A stretch of DNA of 64,000 bases from Spiroplasma ixodetis Y32 (GTDB lineage Bacteria; Bacillota_I; Bacilli_A; Mycoplasmatales; VBWQ01). The position numbers and the translations under genes are program-made. The notes below the pieces were generated by a model. That model had not been told where the DNA came from. It saw only the letters and a program-made list of their open reading frames with translations, and made no database searches. The DNA lies in NCBI RefSeq assembly GCF_030316605.1, contig NZ_CP127040.1:78945-142944 (forward strand), read 5' to 3'. Of the stretch, positions 1-9,157 are shown in pieces; within the stretch, counting starts at the first letter, position 1; each line of letters begins with the position of its first letter.

Positions 1-75
1 TTTGAATTATAAAATAATAGTTTTTACAAAAAATATTTATATGAAAAAATAAATTAACAACTACTACCAAAATAT
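1..75. other. Remnant of a rep upstream (origin) region
   Basis: No gene. The sequence is closely similar to 41162-41236, the AT-rich stretch just before the inverted iteron of the first rep gene, and is cut by the IS3-type element that starts at 76. I infer a fourth, now deleted, replicon origin. Similarity was judged by eye. Confidence 0.6.
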
Positions 76-98
76 TGGAATGGCAACACTTTTTACGA

Positions 99-889
99 CT
101 ATTTTTTGGTAGACATTTGTGCTTGGTATTTGATGGGGGTTAAGTAGTTTAGAGTGCTGTGAATTCTTATGTTGTTATATCAGTTGATGTAATCAAATAA
201 TTCTAATTTTAATTGGATTAATGATGTAAAATTTCTATCATTAATAAATTCTGTCTTAAAAGTTTTGAAAGTTGCTTAAGCAACAGCATTATCATAAGGA
301 CAGCCTTTTTTGCTTAAAGAACGATTAATATTGAATGCTAATAAAAGTTTATCAATCATTTTATTGTTAAATTCATTGCCGCAATCACTATGAAATATTT
401 CAATATCTTTTAAACAGCGATTTGATTGCATAAATGCTTGATTTACTAATGATGTATCTTTTTTAACTCCAACACTATGTCCAATAATTTCGCAGTTAAA
501 TAGGTAAATTAATAAGCAAATATAGTTTCATTTACCATTAACTTGAACATAAGTTAAATCACTAACAATAACTTCATTTTTAATTCTATTATTAAAGTTT
601 CTATTAACAAGATTGGTTATTTGACTATCATTAACTTTATTATGATGATTTTTGAATGATAATTTAGTGTATTTTGATATTAAATTATGTTTATTCATAA
701 TTTCTTTAATTTTTCTGCGTGATAAATAAATTTCTTGGTTTGCTAGTATGACTTTTAATCTTCTTGTTCCATAAACTTCTTTATTTTCTTTAAAAGCACT
801 AATAACAGCTTGTTCATAAATATTATTTTGATTTTTTTCTTTAAATTAAAATAATATGTTGATTTAGAGAGTTTTAAAAAACGACACAT
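99..889 (-). pseudogene. orfB transposase (DDE integrase), broken
   Basis: Same family as the intact 266-residue orfB at 18007-18807. A 7-nt deletion in the T/C-rich stretch near 840 shifts the frame, and the catalytic glutamate codon (GAA in the intact copies, in the motif AVAEATFKTFK) is the stop TAA near 276-278. Transposase activity should be lost. Confidence 0.88.
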
Positions 890-930
890 TGTGCGAATTT
901 TATATTTAGATTTATTTTTAACAATAATTT

Positions 931-1211
931 CTATTTTCTGCCTATTATTAGTGCTGCTTGCTTTAAAATATCATTTTCCATTCGTAACTGTTTTAATTCT
1001 TTATTTGCTTGAATTAATTGTTTTTCTAAATCAGAAAGATTATCTTTAGTTTTAAAACTACCTGAATTAGTAAATTGCTTAATTCATTTATAAGTAACTG
1101 CTCTTGCAACATTATACTCTCTTTAACAAGGCAAGATATTGATTTACCACTTTGATATAAAGCTACTATTTGCTTTTTAAATTCGTCGGTATATAAGTTA
1201 ATATTGGTCAT
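931..1211 (-). pseudogene. orfA of the IS3-type element, frameshifted
   Basis: Begins MTNIN..YTDEFKKQIVALYQ, the helix-turn-helix protein that recognises the element ends. A 2-nt insertion (CT) near 1120 shifts the frame after the helix-turn-helix core. Intact copies are at 4692-4973 and 23043-23321. Confidence 0.85.
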
Positions 1212-1276
1212 AATTATAATTCCTTTCTTTTCACTAATTTGTTCACTTGTGTGTCCAATAAAGTGTAACCCATCCA

Positions 1277-1552
1277 AAAACATATTTTTATTCAACTGGT
1301 ATTGAGCGAATAGAAAGTAAGTATTTAATTGGTCATTGAATAGATTATTCAAACAAGAATAAATCAAATGAAGCAAAAGCTTATAAATTATCTGTTAGTG
1401 AACAACAGAAGTTAATTTCTAAATTTTCTTGTTTTACTTTAGAACAAGACCCTTATTTAGAAATTAAAAATTTGAAACAAGAAAATCAAGAACTTAAAAA
1501 TGAGATTGAAAAATTAAAATATTCTAATTCAAAAACCCGTAATCATGGTTAA
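1277..1552 (+). pseudogene. 3' part of a MazF/PemK-like gene with coiled-coil tail
   Basis: The frame is open from the IS end to TAA, with no start, so the 5' part has been lost to IS3 copy 1. It reads TYFYSTGIERIESKYLIGHW and then a long Lys/Glu-rich probable coiled coil (DPYLEIKNLKQENQELK). It aligns with the second half of the gene at 27383-27850, whose first half resembles PemK/MazF-type beta-barrel proteins. The first in-frame stop of that other copy is a sense codon here, so this copy shows the ancestral protein continued into the coiled coil. MazF assignment is tentative. Confidence 0.55.
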
Positions 1553-1711
1553 ATCCTATTTGTTAAATATTTTTATTTGGCGAAGTTAATTTTGATATAA
1601 AGCATATTAAAAATTAATTTGTAGAAATATTGTAAAATTAATATTACTTATTAATTAATGTATTAGTTATCATAATCCTATAAAAATAATCATAGAAAGG
1701 ATTAAAGGAAA

Positions 1712-1858
1712 ATGTTTAAAAAAATAAAAAGTTTATTTTGTAAAAACAAAAAAGATAAAAAATCTGTTAGTTGTCGTAGTTGCAATGTCACTTATCCTAA
1801 TAAATGTCCCAGTTGTTGTTTAAAAAAAGAAGGAGATGAAAATCAATTTAAAAATTAA
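1712..1858 (+). CDS. 48-residue cysteine-rich mini-protein
   Basis: ATG follows AAAGGATTAAAGGAAA. The first 20 residues are very basic (FKKIKSLFCKNKKDKK), followed by a cysteine cluster with the pattern C-x2-C-x7-C-x2-C-C (CRSCNV...KCPSCC), suggesting one bound zinc or iron ion. It lies between the MazF-like tail and the HMG-box gene, 40 nt upstream of the latter, so probably co-transcribed. The equivalent interval at 27.9 kb lacks this gene. I do not recognise the family; a nucleic-acid-binding accessory protein is a guess from composition only. Confidence 0.6.
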   Translation: MFKKIKSLFCKNKKDKKSVSCRSCNVTYPNKCPSCCLKKEGDENQFKN

Positions 1859-1898
1859 AAATATATAATTTAAATCAGAAACTTAGGAGGTTATTTAT

Positions 1899-2171
1899 AT
1901 GTCAAAAGTAGAGAAAAATCAGAAAGTTAAAAGAACTAAAAAGATAAAAAATCCTAATGCACCTAAACAACCAATAAATGCTTATTTCTTTTTTCTTATA
2001 GAACAAAGATCAGAATTTAAAGTAAAATATCCAAATTTAAAACCTCAAGAATTAGTCAGAAAAATTTATGAAAAATGACTTCAACTAGATATAACTGAAA
2101 AAGAAAAATATCAAGCATTAGCTAATGCTGATAAAGAGAGATATTTACTAGATAAAGTTAATAAAAAATAA
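1899..2171 (+). CDS. Predicted HMG-box protein (copy 1)
   Basis: The 90-residue protein has a strong AGGAGG ribosome binding site 8-9 nt before the ATG. Residues about 1-20 are a Lys/Arg-rich tail. Residues about 21-88 match the eukaryote-type HMG-box pattern: APKQPINAYFFFLIEQR (helix 1, normally PKRPLsAYmlF), a YPNLKPQEL turn, a tryptophan encoded by TGA in the EKWLQL segment (core Trp of helix 2), and EKEKYQ...ADKERY (helix 3). HMG boxes bend DNA through the minor groove; in a phage- or plasmid-like setting a nucleoid or packaging role is possible (inference). A paralogue is at 27973-28260. HMG boxes are rare in bacteria, so profile confirmation matters. Confidence 0.8.
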
Positions 2172-2184
2172 TGATTATTAAAGA

Positions 2185-2673
2185 ATGAATTTTTTAGTTA
2201 AATGATCAGAATTATCATTATCAAACTGAATCATAATAGGATTATCTATTATTATAGTAGTATTAATTTTGTTATTTATTTTAGTTATTTATAAAAGAAA
2301 AAGATTTAAGTTTAAAATCAATTGTATTATAAGTGATAATTTATTAAAAATAGGCAAAAAAAATTATAAATTTTCAAGTAGAAATTCTTTTGTTCTTTTT
2401 AATGAAATTAAATTTATAGTTTTAGATAAACCTTATAAATATTTTTATAAATTTTAAAAAAGGTATAAAGAAGGAAAATTAAATGATGCACTTTTTGATG
2501 TTGTTAAAAATTATTACTTAAAAAATGAAAAGAAATCAAATAAAAAATCTAAAAAAAGTTCATTAGAAAATAAGAAAATTGAAAAATTTAATGTACTTGT
2601 TGATAAACAAGATAAAAAACTTAAGCCGGTTTTTGATGATGAAAAAATGACAAAATTTGAAGAAGAAAATTAA
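2185..2673 (+). pseudogene. Single-pass membrane protein with in-frame stop
   Basis: From ATG 2185 a 90-residue frame runs to TAA 2455-2457 and then stays open in the same frame to 2673, with no start codon near the restart. This suggests a 162-residue protein with a nonsense mutation; a deliberately short product of 90 residues is the alternative. There is one hydrophobic segment at about residues 15-37 (IIIGLSIIIVVLILLFILV) followed by a basic cytoplasmic-looking part, and the tail is Lys/Asp/Glu-rich. It starts 13 nt after the HMG-box gene and ends in a terminator, so it is the last gene of that unit. Family not recognised. Confidence 0.6.
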
Positions 2674-2696
2674 AGCTACTCAAATTAGTAGCTTTA
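2671..2696 (+). terminator. Terminator after the HMG-box operon
   Basis: Perfect 10-bp stem TAAAGCTACT / AGTAGCTTTA with a 6-nt loop. The stop codon of the upstream gene is the first base triplet of the stem. The following U-tract is weak (ATTATTTATATT). Confidence 0.7.
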
Positions 2697-2716
2697 ATTA
2701 TTTATATTGAATATTT

Positions 2717-2880
2717 TTATGTGGTGCAGTTCATTTTTAAATCATATGCTTTGATTTGTTCATCAACAAATTTTTTCATGTTTTCATTAGGTACAAGTCA
2801 TAGGATTTCTTTTCCATCTTGTAAATCTCTATAATAACTATCAACTTTTCTTTCAAATCGTTCTTTTGATTTGCGTGTTC
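2717..2880 (-). pseudogene. 3' end of a Replic_Relax-like gene, cut by IS3 copy 2
   Basis: The minus-strand frame reads ERFERKVDSYYRDL...ILWLVPNENMKKFVDEQ and ends at TAA. It matches the C-terminal half of the broken gene at 31036-31615 and, more distantly, the intact gene at 20401-20985. The 5' part has been lost at the IS end. Confidence 0.7.
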
Positions 2881-3005
2881 TGGAATGGCAACACTTTTTA
2901 GGACTATTTTTTGGTAGACATTTGTGCTTGGTATTTGATGGGGGTTAAGTAGTTTAGAGTGCTGTGAATTCTTATGTTGTTATATCAGTTGATGTAATCA
3001 AATAA

Positions 3006-3946
3006 GGCTTTTCTCCCTTTATGTACTATTTTTAAATTTTATCACATAAATGCTGAGAAAAGCCTATCTACGGACTTCTCCCCACATTTTTAAATGAAAC
3101 ATAGCATTACAGCTTCAAAAGTAGGTATCTTGTTGAATTTATATGCAGCTTCTTTGGCATATAAATGAACATGATGTTTTGCAACTTTGATATGTGTTTT
3201 AAATGTTCTTCGTATATGTTTTCATACTGATTCAATTTGATTGGTATTTACGCCAATTTTTGAAACATAACCATCTTGATGGTTAACTGTTTTGTGATTA
3301 GGGAAAAGTGATTTGAAATCACGATATCCTTTTCAAGAATCAGTATGTACATCACACTTTGAAGAAATATGGTTTCTTGCAAACTGCAAAAGATTTTTAC
3401 TTTTTGCGTTTTTGATTACTTTCACAATTAAATTATTGATTGTTTTTTCATAAATCCCAACAATTAATGTTTTATTTATCAAAGATCTTCCTTGTTTTTT
3501 AAAACCCATATGTGAAAGATACATTCCATCCATTTGCACTATGCCCTCAACAATAAATTGATGTTCTTGTTTGGCAATACGATTTCTGATTTCATGACCC
3601 ATTCTTCAAGCATTTTTCAAAGTCACACCCAATTCTTTTGCAACATCAGTTGATGTAATTCCATGTTTGGTGTTTATTCATCTAAAGATGAGATAAAATC
3701 AAAATCTCAAAGGTGTTTGTGACTTGTAAAAAATGGTGCCATGAAGAATACTAAATGTTTGATGACATTTCAAACATCTTATTCTTCTTAAATTAGAAGT
3801 ATTCAAACTTGTTCAAGAACACATGATACATTTGTTTTTCTTCAAACTTGCTATATATTTTAAACAATCCTGTTCTGTTTGAAAAGCATTGTTGAACTCA
3901 TTCAATTTCATTGTTTCCTCCACAAGTACATGTGGGGAGAAGTCCG
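3006..3946 (-). mobile_element. IS1595-family element A (941 bp)
   Basis: The left end is GGCTTTTCTCCCTTTATGTA and the right end reads inward CGGACTTCTCCCCACATGTA: imperfect inverted repeats. It is flanked by an exact 8-bp duplication TCAAATAA (2998-3005 and 3947-3954), as expected for IS1595. About 60 bp inside one end it has a second hairpin (GGCTTTTCTC...GAGAAAAGCC) and an internal copy of the CGGACTTCTCCCCACA end. Confidence 0.95.
3090..3911 (-). CDS. IS1595-family (ISXO2-like) transposase, copy A
   Basis: 273 residues, start after GGAGGAAACA. An N-terminal zinc ribbon (KCIMC... and RCLKCHQTF) recognises DNA, followed by a helix-turn-helix (STDVAKELGVTLKTAWR) and the ISXO2-like catalytic domain with Asp in VQMD, Asp in DVHTDSWKGY and the NQIESVWKHIRR motif. 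This copy reads MDGMYL where the others read MDEMYL, so the residue after the first catalytic Asp is altered and activity is uncertain. Read with TGA as Trp at several positions. Confidence 0.93.
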
Positions 3947-4691
3947 TCAAATAATTCTAATTTTAATTGGATTAATGATGTAAAATTTCTATCATTAATA
4001 AATTCTGTCTTAAAAGTTTTGAAAGTTGCTTCAGCAACAGCATTATCATAAGGACAGCCTTTTTTGCTTAAAGAACGATTAATATTGAATGCTAATAAAA
4101 GTTTATCAATCATTTTATTGTTAAATTCACTGTCGCGATCACTATGAAATATTTCAATATCTTTTAAACAGTGATTTGATTGCATAAATGCTTGATTTAC
4201 TAATGATGCATCTTTTTTAACTCCAACACTATGTCCAATAATTTCGCGGTTAAATAGGTCAATTAATAAGCAAATATAGTTTCATTTACCATTAACTTGA
4301 ACATAAGTTAAATCACTAACAATAACTTCATTTTTAATTCTATTATTAAAGTTTCTATTAACAAGATTGGTTATTTGACTATCATTAACTTTATTATGAT
4401 GATTTTTGAATGATAATTTAGTGTATTTTGATATTAAATTATGCTTATTCATAATTTCTTTAATTTTTCTGCGTGATAAATAAATTTCTTGGTTTGCTAG
4501 TATGACTTTTAATCTTCTTGTTCCATAAACTTCTTTATTTTCTTTAAAAGCACTAATAACAGCTTGTTCATAAATATTATTTTGTTTTTTTTCTTTTTTC
4601 TTTAAATTAAAATAATATGTTGATTTAGAGAGTTTTAAAAAACGACGCATTGTGCGAATTTTATATTTAGATTTATTTTTAACAATAATTT

Positions 4692-4973
4692 CTATTTTCT
4701 GCCTATTATTAGTGCTGCTTGCTTTAAAATATCATTTTCCATTCGTAACTGTTTTAATTCTTTATTTGCTTGAATTAATTGTTTTTCTAAATCAGAAAGA
4801 TTATCTTTAGTTTTAAAACTACCTGAATTAGTAAATTGCTTAATTCATTTATAAGTAACTGCTCTTGTAACATTATACTCCTCTTTAACAAGGCAAGATA
4901 TTGATTTACCACTTTGATATAAAGCTACTATTTGCTTTTTAAATTCGTCGGTATATGAGTTAATATTGGTCAT
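4692..4973 (-). CDS. IS3-type orfA (helix-turn-helix), copy 2
   Basis: 93 residues, start MTNINSYTDEFKK after AAAGGAATTATAATT. The N-terminal helix-turn-helix (SISCLVKEE..VTRAVTYKWIKQF) binds the element ends; the C-terminal leucine-zipper-like helix (LEKQLIQANKELKQLRMEND) is typical of the IS3 family. It has one extra Glu codon relative to other copies. The frame ends ..AGA AAA TAG; orfB lies in the -1 frame and overlaps through this A-run, so OrfAB could be made by -1 frameshifting (inference). Confidence 0.85.
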
Positions 4974-5049
4974 AATTATAATTCCTTTCTTTTCACTAAT
5001 TTGTTCACTTGTCTACGTAATTAGTGTCCAATAAAGTGTAACTCATCCA

Positions 5050-6185
5050 AAAATCCAGCAGTTGTTAAAACACTACTAACAGCTGTTTTTGCTAAACTTG
5101 TACCTATACCTACTACTCCACCCATTGATTTGATATTAGAATTAGCAACATTATTAAAACTTTTTTATTTTTTCTACCAAATAATATTCCGCCAGCAACT
5201 CCTAAAGTACCTAAAGCAGCTGATTTTAAACCAATGCTTCCAGCTTTTAAAGTAGTTAACATTGATATACCATCAGCAAGTCCAACAGGTCTGTCCCACA
5301 AAATAACTGAATATTTGTTGCGCTTGATATGTAGCAATAGCACCACCGGAAATAAAAAGTAATTGAAATGCAGATTTTGCCATTCAACTAGAACTAATCT
5401 CACTAGCTGCATTAAAAAATACTGGTTCTAAATTAAGAAAAAAAGTTAAACTTAAAACTATCCCAATTGTTGAAATAAACCTACCAATAACAAATTCTTT
5501 TCACACATTTACTTTTTGTCATTTAACATTACTTGATGCTGTTGCAAATATTACTGGTGACACCACATAAAACAAAAATAAATCAAAAATTCTTTTAACT
5601 AAAGTTAATCCTAAAAGGAAAAATATTGCCATAGTAAATCACGTACCAAAAGCGCCTAAAAACAAATTGTAATGATTTCAATCAGGATAATCTATATCAT
5701 AGTTTCATCACTGATGATTGTTATTATCTGTAAAGCCTAATGAACCAACCATATTAGATAAGCTTTTACCATCAATCATTTTCGGTAATAAAATATGAAT
5801 AATTGATACAACAGTAAAATTAATTACTCAAAAAAATAGTGGCACTAAAACTCATAATAAAACTATGATTATAATACGATTAACTAATTCTGACACTGCA
5901 CTACCAATTTTTTGATGAACCATAGCATGCAAAATTACGCCCCCTGCAAATAAAACAACTAAACAACTTGCAAGAGCTAAAAAAATAATAAATTGTGGGG
6001 GTATATTAAAGAAATGACCGGTTGTTCCAACCAAACACTAAATCAATAATTTTTTGTCCTGACAAATAAGTTATTGCATCACCAAGACCATTCACTATAA
6101 ATAAGGGTCCTTGAACAAAAATATCATAAAGTAACTTTCATATGGCATGACCAATGCCAAAAGTATCTAAAAACATGAATTTCAT
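5050..6185 (-). pseudogene. VirB6-like conjugation membrane protein, decayed copy
   Basis: Near-identical in long stretches to 46928-48287. The start at 6185 lies 2 nt after the stop of the pilin-like gene. There are several indels relative to the second copy: a 4-nt insertion near 6030, a 1-nt insertion near 5290 and a 1-nt deletion near 5160. The 3' end is cut by IS3 copy 2 at 5049. Multiple hydrophobic segments (FIIFLALASCLVVLFAGGVI and others). It resembles the polytopic channel protein of mollicute integrative elements (Mbov_0396 type) from its position between the pilin-like gene and the VirB4-type gene; that family name is inference. Confidence 0.75.
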
Positions 6186-6187
6186 GA

Positions 6188-6460
6188 CTATAATATCCCT
6201 AACATTCTTGCAAAAATAATATGAGCTATTCCAGAAGCAATTAAAAATCCACCACAAGCAATAACACTTGTAACCATATGTCTTAAATAATCACCTTTGT
6301 TTTCAGGATCATTATGAATTTTTCAAGAATATTTAATAATAGAAAATGCTAAAGCAAATCCTGCAATGGTATACAAAATTGGTAGTAGTACACCCATTAA
6401 ATTGTTCAATAATTGTTGAGTTTGTGGATCAACAATTGATAATAAATTAAATAAAAACAT
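6188..6460 (-). CDS. Pilin-like small conjugation protein (VirB2/Mbov_0395-like), copy 1
   Basis: 90 residues. Start MFLFNLLS after GGAAGTAAAAATT. It has an N-terminal amphipathic part with DPQTQQLLNNL and two long hydrophobic segments (about 22-44 GVLLPILYTIAGFALAF and 65-85 VIACGGFLIASGIAHIIF) with a short hydrophilic link (HNDPENKGDYLRHM): the size and topology of VirB2/TrbC pilins. The intact second copy at 48290-48562 differs at few residues. It precedes the VirB6-like gene by 2 nt, so the two are translationally coupled. Function is inferred from topology and operon position. Confidence 0.75.
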
Positions 6461-6500
6461 AATTTTTACTTCCTTTTTTTATAAACTTTAAAAAAGAAAA

Positions 6501-6530
6501 ACGACATTTAGGTCACATCTAGAATGTCGT
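6501..6530 (-). terminator. Hairpin terminator/attenuator before the pilin-like gene
   Basis: 8-bp stem ACGACATT / AATGTCGT with a 14-nt loop. On the minus strand it is followed by TTTTTCTTTTTT, about 40 nt before the pilin-like start codon, so it could end upstream transcripts or attenuate the conjugation operon. Conserved at 48607-48636. Confidence 0.7.
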
Positions 6531-6561
6531 TTGCAAAAAATTATGAAAAAATATATAATTT

Positions 6562-6640
6562 AAATGCAGGTTGGACTTCAGTAGGGAACCTGTCGGCAGT
6601 AGGATGTTGGTAGCATCGCTATTGCATTTTTTATTTTTTA
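6562..6640 (+). ncRNA. Candidate small antisense RNA of the conjugation operon leader (copy 1)
   Basis: A -35 TTGCAA (6531-6536), 17-nt spacer and -10 TATAAT (6554-6559) lie just upstream. The product would start near 6563, fold through a closing stem AAATGCA / TGCATTT (6562-6568 with 6623-6629) and an inner CAGGTT / AACCTG stem, and end in TTTTTTATTTTTT. It is antisense to the leader of the minus-strand pilin-like gene. A nearly identical copy is at 48668-48745. No known RNA family was recognised. Confidence 0.6.
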
Positions 6641-6742
6641 AGTTTGTTTTTATTATATGCCTTTTTTATCTAAAAGCAAGTTAATAACTATTACAATTAA
6701 ATTGTCTTAAATTTTCTGCTTTATTTTTGCTTTATTGGTTTT

Positions 6743-7372
6743 TTAATTATTAATAATTATTTTTTGATTTTTTACAAAAAAATCATCTCTTTTTATATCA
6801 CCAATCAAAGTAGAAACTGTATCAGAAATTATAGCAATATTATCTTTTATATCAATATCTGTAAATTCATTTTTTATTTTTTCACAAGTTTTAATAAAAT
6901 TATTACTTCAATTTCTGTAGTAATTGCTATTTATTTCTTTTTTATTTTTATCAACAAAATATAAGTCTAATATTAAATTTCATAACTGTCTTTCTTTTTC
7001 TCTAAAATTTATATCAAATTTTTTTTCTTGCAAAAATTTATCATATTGCAATTTTGTTTGTTTTAATTCTTTTAAAAATTCAATATTGTCACATAATGCA
7101 ACTTCTTTTTGATTTAAATTTACTAATTTTTGGGATAAATTTATCTTTAAAAAAATATTTTTTTTAATTTTACTTAACAATTTCAAGTTATCTTCATATA
7201 TGCAACGATTTATACTATCAAATTCTTCAATTTGATTTTCTAAGTTTCAAATTTTTGCTAGCATTTTTACACGTAATTCTTCTGTTGCTATTAAATTGCT
7301 TCTAGCTTCTTTTCACTCTTGTATTTCATTACTATTGATTATATTTCTAATCTCATTATCTCAAATTTTCAT
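6743..7372 (-). CDS. 209-residue coiled-coil protein
   Basis: Start after GGAGTAAAC. The protein is Lys/Glu/Asn/Ile-rich and strongly helical, with long charged heptad-like stretches (KQTKLQYDKFLQEKKFDINF) and no signal peptide or membrane segment. It occupies the same operon slot as the 298-residue coiled-coil protein at 49114-50010 (between the 262-residue gene and the conjugation leader), but they share little obvious sequence. A structural or scaffold role for the transfer machinery is possible. Family not recognised. Confidence 0.6.
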
Positions 7373-7391
7373 GTTTACTCCATATCTAAAA

Positions 7392-7518
7392 TTAACTTTT
7401 TTCTAAATTAATCAAGTTAAAACAATTAATTAATTCTGTTAAAGAAAAATATAATTTTCATGCTATTAGTTTTTTAGTCAAATCATTGATAGAATTTCAT
7501 TCAATTGTATTACTAGGA
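7392..7518 (-). pseudogene. 3' end of a gene related to 50100-50888
   Basis: The frame reads LTKKLIAWKLYFSLTELINCFNLI and then a diverged end. It is nearly identical to the last 40 codons of the 262-residue gene at 50100-50888. The upstream part is lost where an IS481-like fragment begins at 7519. Confidence 0.75.
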
Positions 7519-7849
7519 TGTAAGGTAGTACAGACATTTTGGACTATTTTCCATCTAATAAAAGTTTATCAAAATAATCCATAGGAGTCATTAACCCTAA
7601 TGATTTATGTGGTTTAGAATTGTTATAATATTCTTGAAAAGAATTAACTAATTTTTGAAATAAACTAAAATCACTATTTAAATATGGTTTTATTTCAAAT
7701 AAATTACTTCAATTTCTATGAAATCTTTCAATCTTACCATTACTGTGTGGTGATCTAAACGGTGTATTTTCATGAACTATACCTTTTTTATTACAAAAAT
7801 TTGTAAATCAACGATTCCTTTGTGGTTTTCCACAAGATGTGGATGGGTT
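7519..7849 (-). mobile_element. IS481-like element, 3' fragment
   Basis: Begins with the right terminal repeat TGTAAGGTAGTACAGACATT and carries the last 100 or so codons of the DDE transposase on the minus strand (HETTPFRSPQSNGKIERFHR, YYNNSKPHKSLGLMTP). It is truncated by IS3 copy 3. Confidence 0.85.
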
Positions 7850-7915
7850 ACACTTTATTGGACACTAATTACGTAGACAAGTGAACAAATTAGTGAAAAG
7901 AAAGGAATTATAATT

Positions 7916-8185
7916 ATGACCAATATTAACTCATATACCGACGAATTTAAAAAGCAAATAGTAGCGTGGTAAATCAATATCTTGCCTTGTTAAAGAGAGT
8001 ATAATGTTGCAAGAGCAGTTACTTATAAATGAATTAAGCAATTTACTAATTCAGGTAGTTTTAAAACTAAAGATAATCTTTCTGATTTAGAAAAACAATT
8101 AATTCAAACAAATAAAGAATTAAAACAGTTACAAATGGAAAATGATATTTTAAAGCAAGCAGCACTAATAATAGGCAGAAAATAG
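7916..8185 (+). pseudogene. orfA of IS3 copy 3, broken
   Basis: Starts MTNINSYTDEFKKQIVA, then about 11 nt are deleted in the segment encoding LYQS and 2 nt are inserted further on, shifting the frame. Confidence 0.8.
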
Positions 8186-8226
8186 AAATTATTTTTAAAA
8201 ATAAATCTAAATATAAAATTCGCAAA

Positions 8227-9026
8227 ATGTATCGTTTTTTAAAAATCTCTAAATCAACATATTATTTTAATTTAAAAAAAAAGAAAAAAATCAAAATAAT
8301 ATTTATGAACAAGCTGTTATTAGTGCTTTTAAAGAAAACAAAGAAGTTTATGGAACAAGAAGATTAAAAGTCATACTAGCAAACCAAGAAATTTATTTAT
8401 CACGCAGAAAAATTAAAGAAATTATGAATAAGCATAATTTAATATCAAAATACACTAAATTATCATTCAAAATCATCATAATAAAGTTAATGATAGTCAA
8501 ATAACCAATCTTGTTAATAGAAACTTTAATAATAGAATTAAAAATGAAGTTATTGTTAGTGATTTAACTTATGTTCAAGTTAATGGTAAATGAAACTATA
8601 TTTGCTTATTAATTGACCTATTTAACTGCGAAATTATTGGACATAGTGTGTTTTGGAGTTAAAAAAGATACATCATTAGTAAATCAAGCATTTATGCAAT
8701 CAAATCGCTGTTTAAAAGATATTGAAATATTTCATAGTGATTGCGGCAATGAATTTAACAATAAAATGATTAATAAACTTTTATTAGTATTCAATATTAA
8801 TCGTTCTTTAAGCAAAAAAGGCTGTCCTTATGATAATGTTATTGCTGAAGCAACTTTCAAAACTTTTAAGACATAATTTATTAATAATAGAAATTTTACA
8901 TCATTAATCCAATTAAAATTAGAATTATTTGATTACATCAACTGATATAACAACATAAGAATTCACAGCACTCTAAACTACTTAACCCCCATCAAATACC
9001 AAGCACAAATGTCTACCAAAAAATAA
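8227..9026 (+). pseudogene. orfB transposase of IS3 copy 3, broken
   Basis: Starts MYRFLKISKSTYYF. It has single-base deletions in the A-run near 8280 and near 8470, a changed VGV region near 8650 and a TAA in the codon after FKTFKT near 8874. Confidence 0.85.
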
Positions 9027-9157
9027 TCCTAAAAAGTGTTGCCATTCCATCCTGCATAAACTGTACCATTTACATTTACTAAACTATAAACCGAACCATT
9101 AGTATATTTTCAACCAGATACTAATTCAAAAGTACCATCAGTTTTACTTTTAAATAA

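Larger units (their letters stand above)
76..1276 (-). mobile_element. IS3/IS150-type element, copy 1 (decayed)
   Basis: The ends are the imperfect inverted repeats TGGAATGGCAACACTTT and, on the other strand, TGGATGGGTTACACTTT. It carries two consecutive frames, orfA (helix-turn-helix) and orfB (DDE integrase), as in the IS150 group. Both are broken. The flanks (an origin remnant and a MazF-like gene tail) do not form one gene and no short target duplication is visible, so this copy probably marks a rearrangement junction. Confidence 0.9.
2904..4650 (-). pseudogene. orfB transposase split by IS1595
   Basis: ATG (MRRFLKLSKSTYYF) at 4650. DDE integrase with motifs VSDLTYVQVNGKW, IFHSDRDSEFNN and AVAEATFKTFK. 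The frame is interrupted near residue 230 by the element at 3006-3946 (duplication TCAAATAA); the last 34 or so codons lie at 2904-3005. Removing the insertion leaves 798 nt in one frame (265 residues), so the insertion is recent relative to other decay. Confidence 0.85.
2881..5049 (-). mobile_element. IS3/IS150-type element, copy 2, containing an IS1595 insertion
   Basis: Without the 941-bp IS1595 element and one copy of its 8-bp duplication the element is 1,220 bp. orfA is intact; orfB is split by the IS1595. The left flank is a Replic_Relax tail and the right flank a VirB6 gene fragment. No short target duplication is visible, which suggests recombination between IS copies after insertion. 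Confidence 0.9.
7850..9049 (+). mobile_element. IS3/IS150-type element, copy 3 (decayed)
   Basis: 1,200 bp with both terminal repeats. The left flank is an IS481-like fragment and the right flank a truncated lipoprotein gene. Neither resumes across the element, so it sits at a rearrangement junction. Confidence 0.88.
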
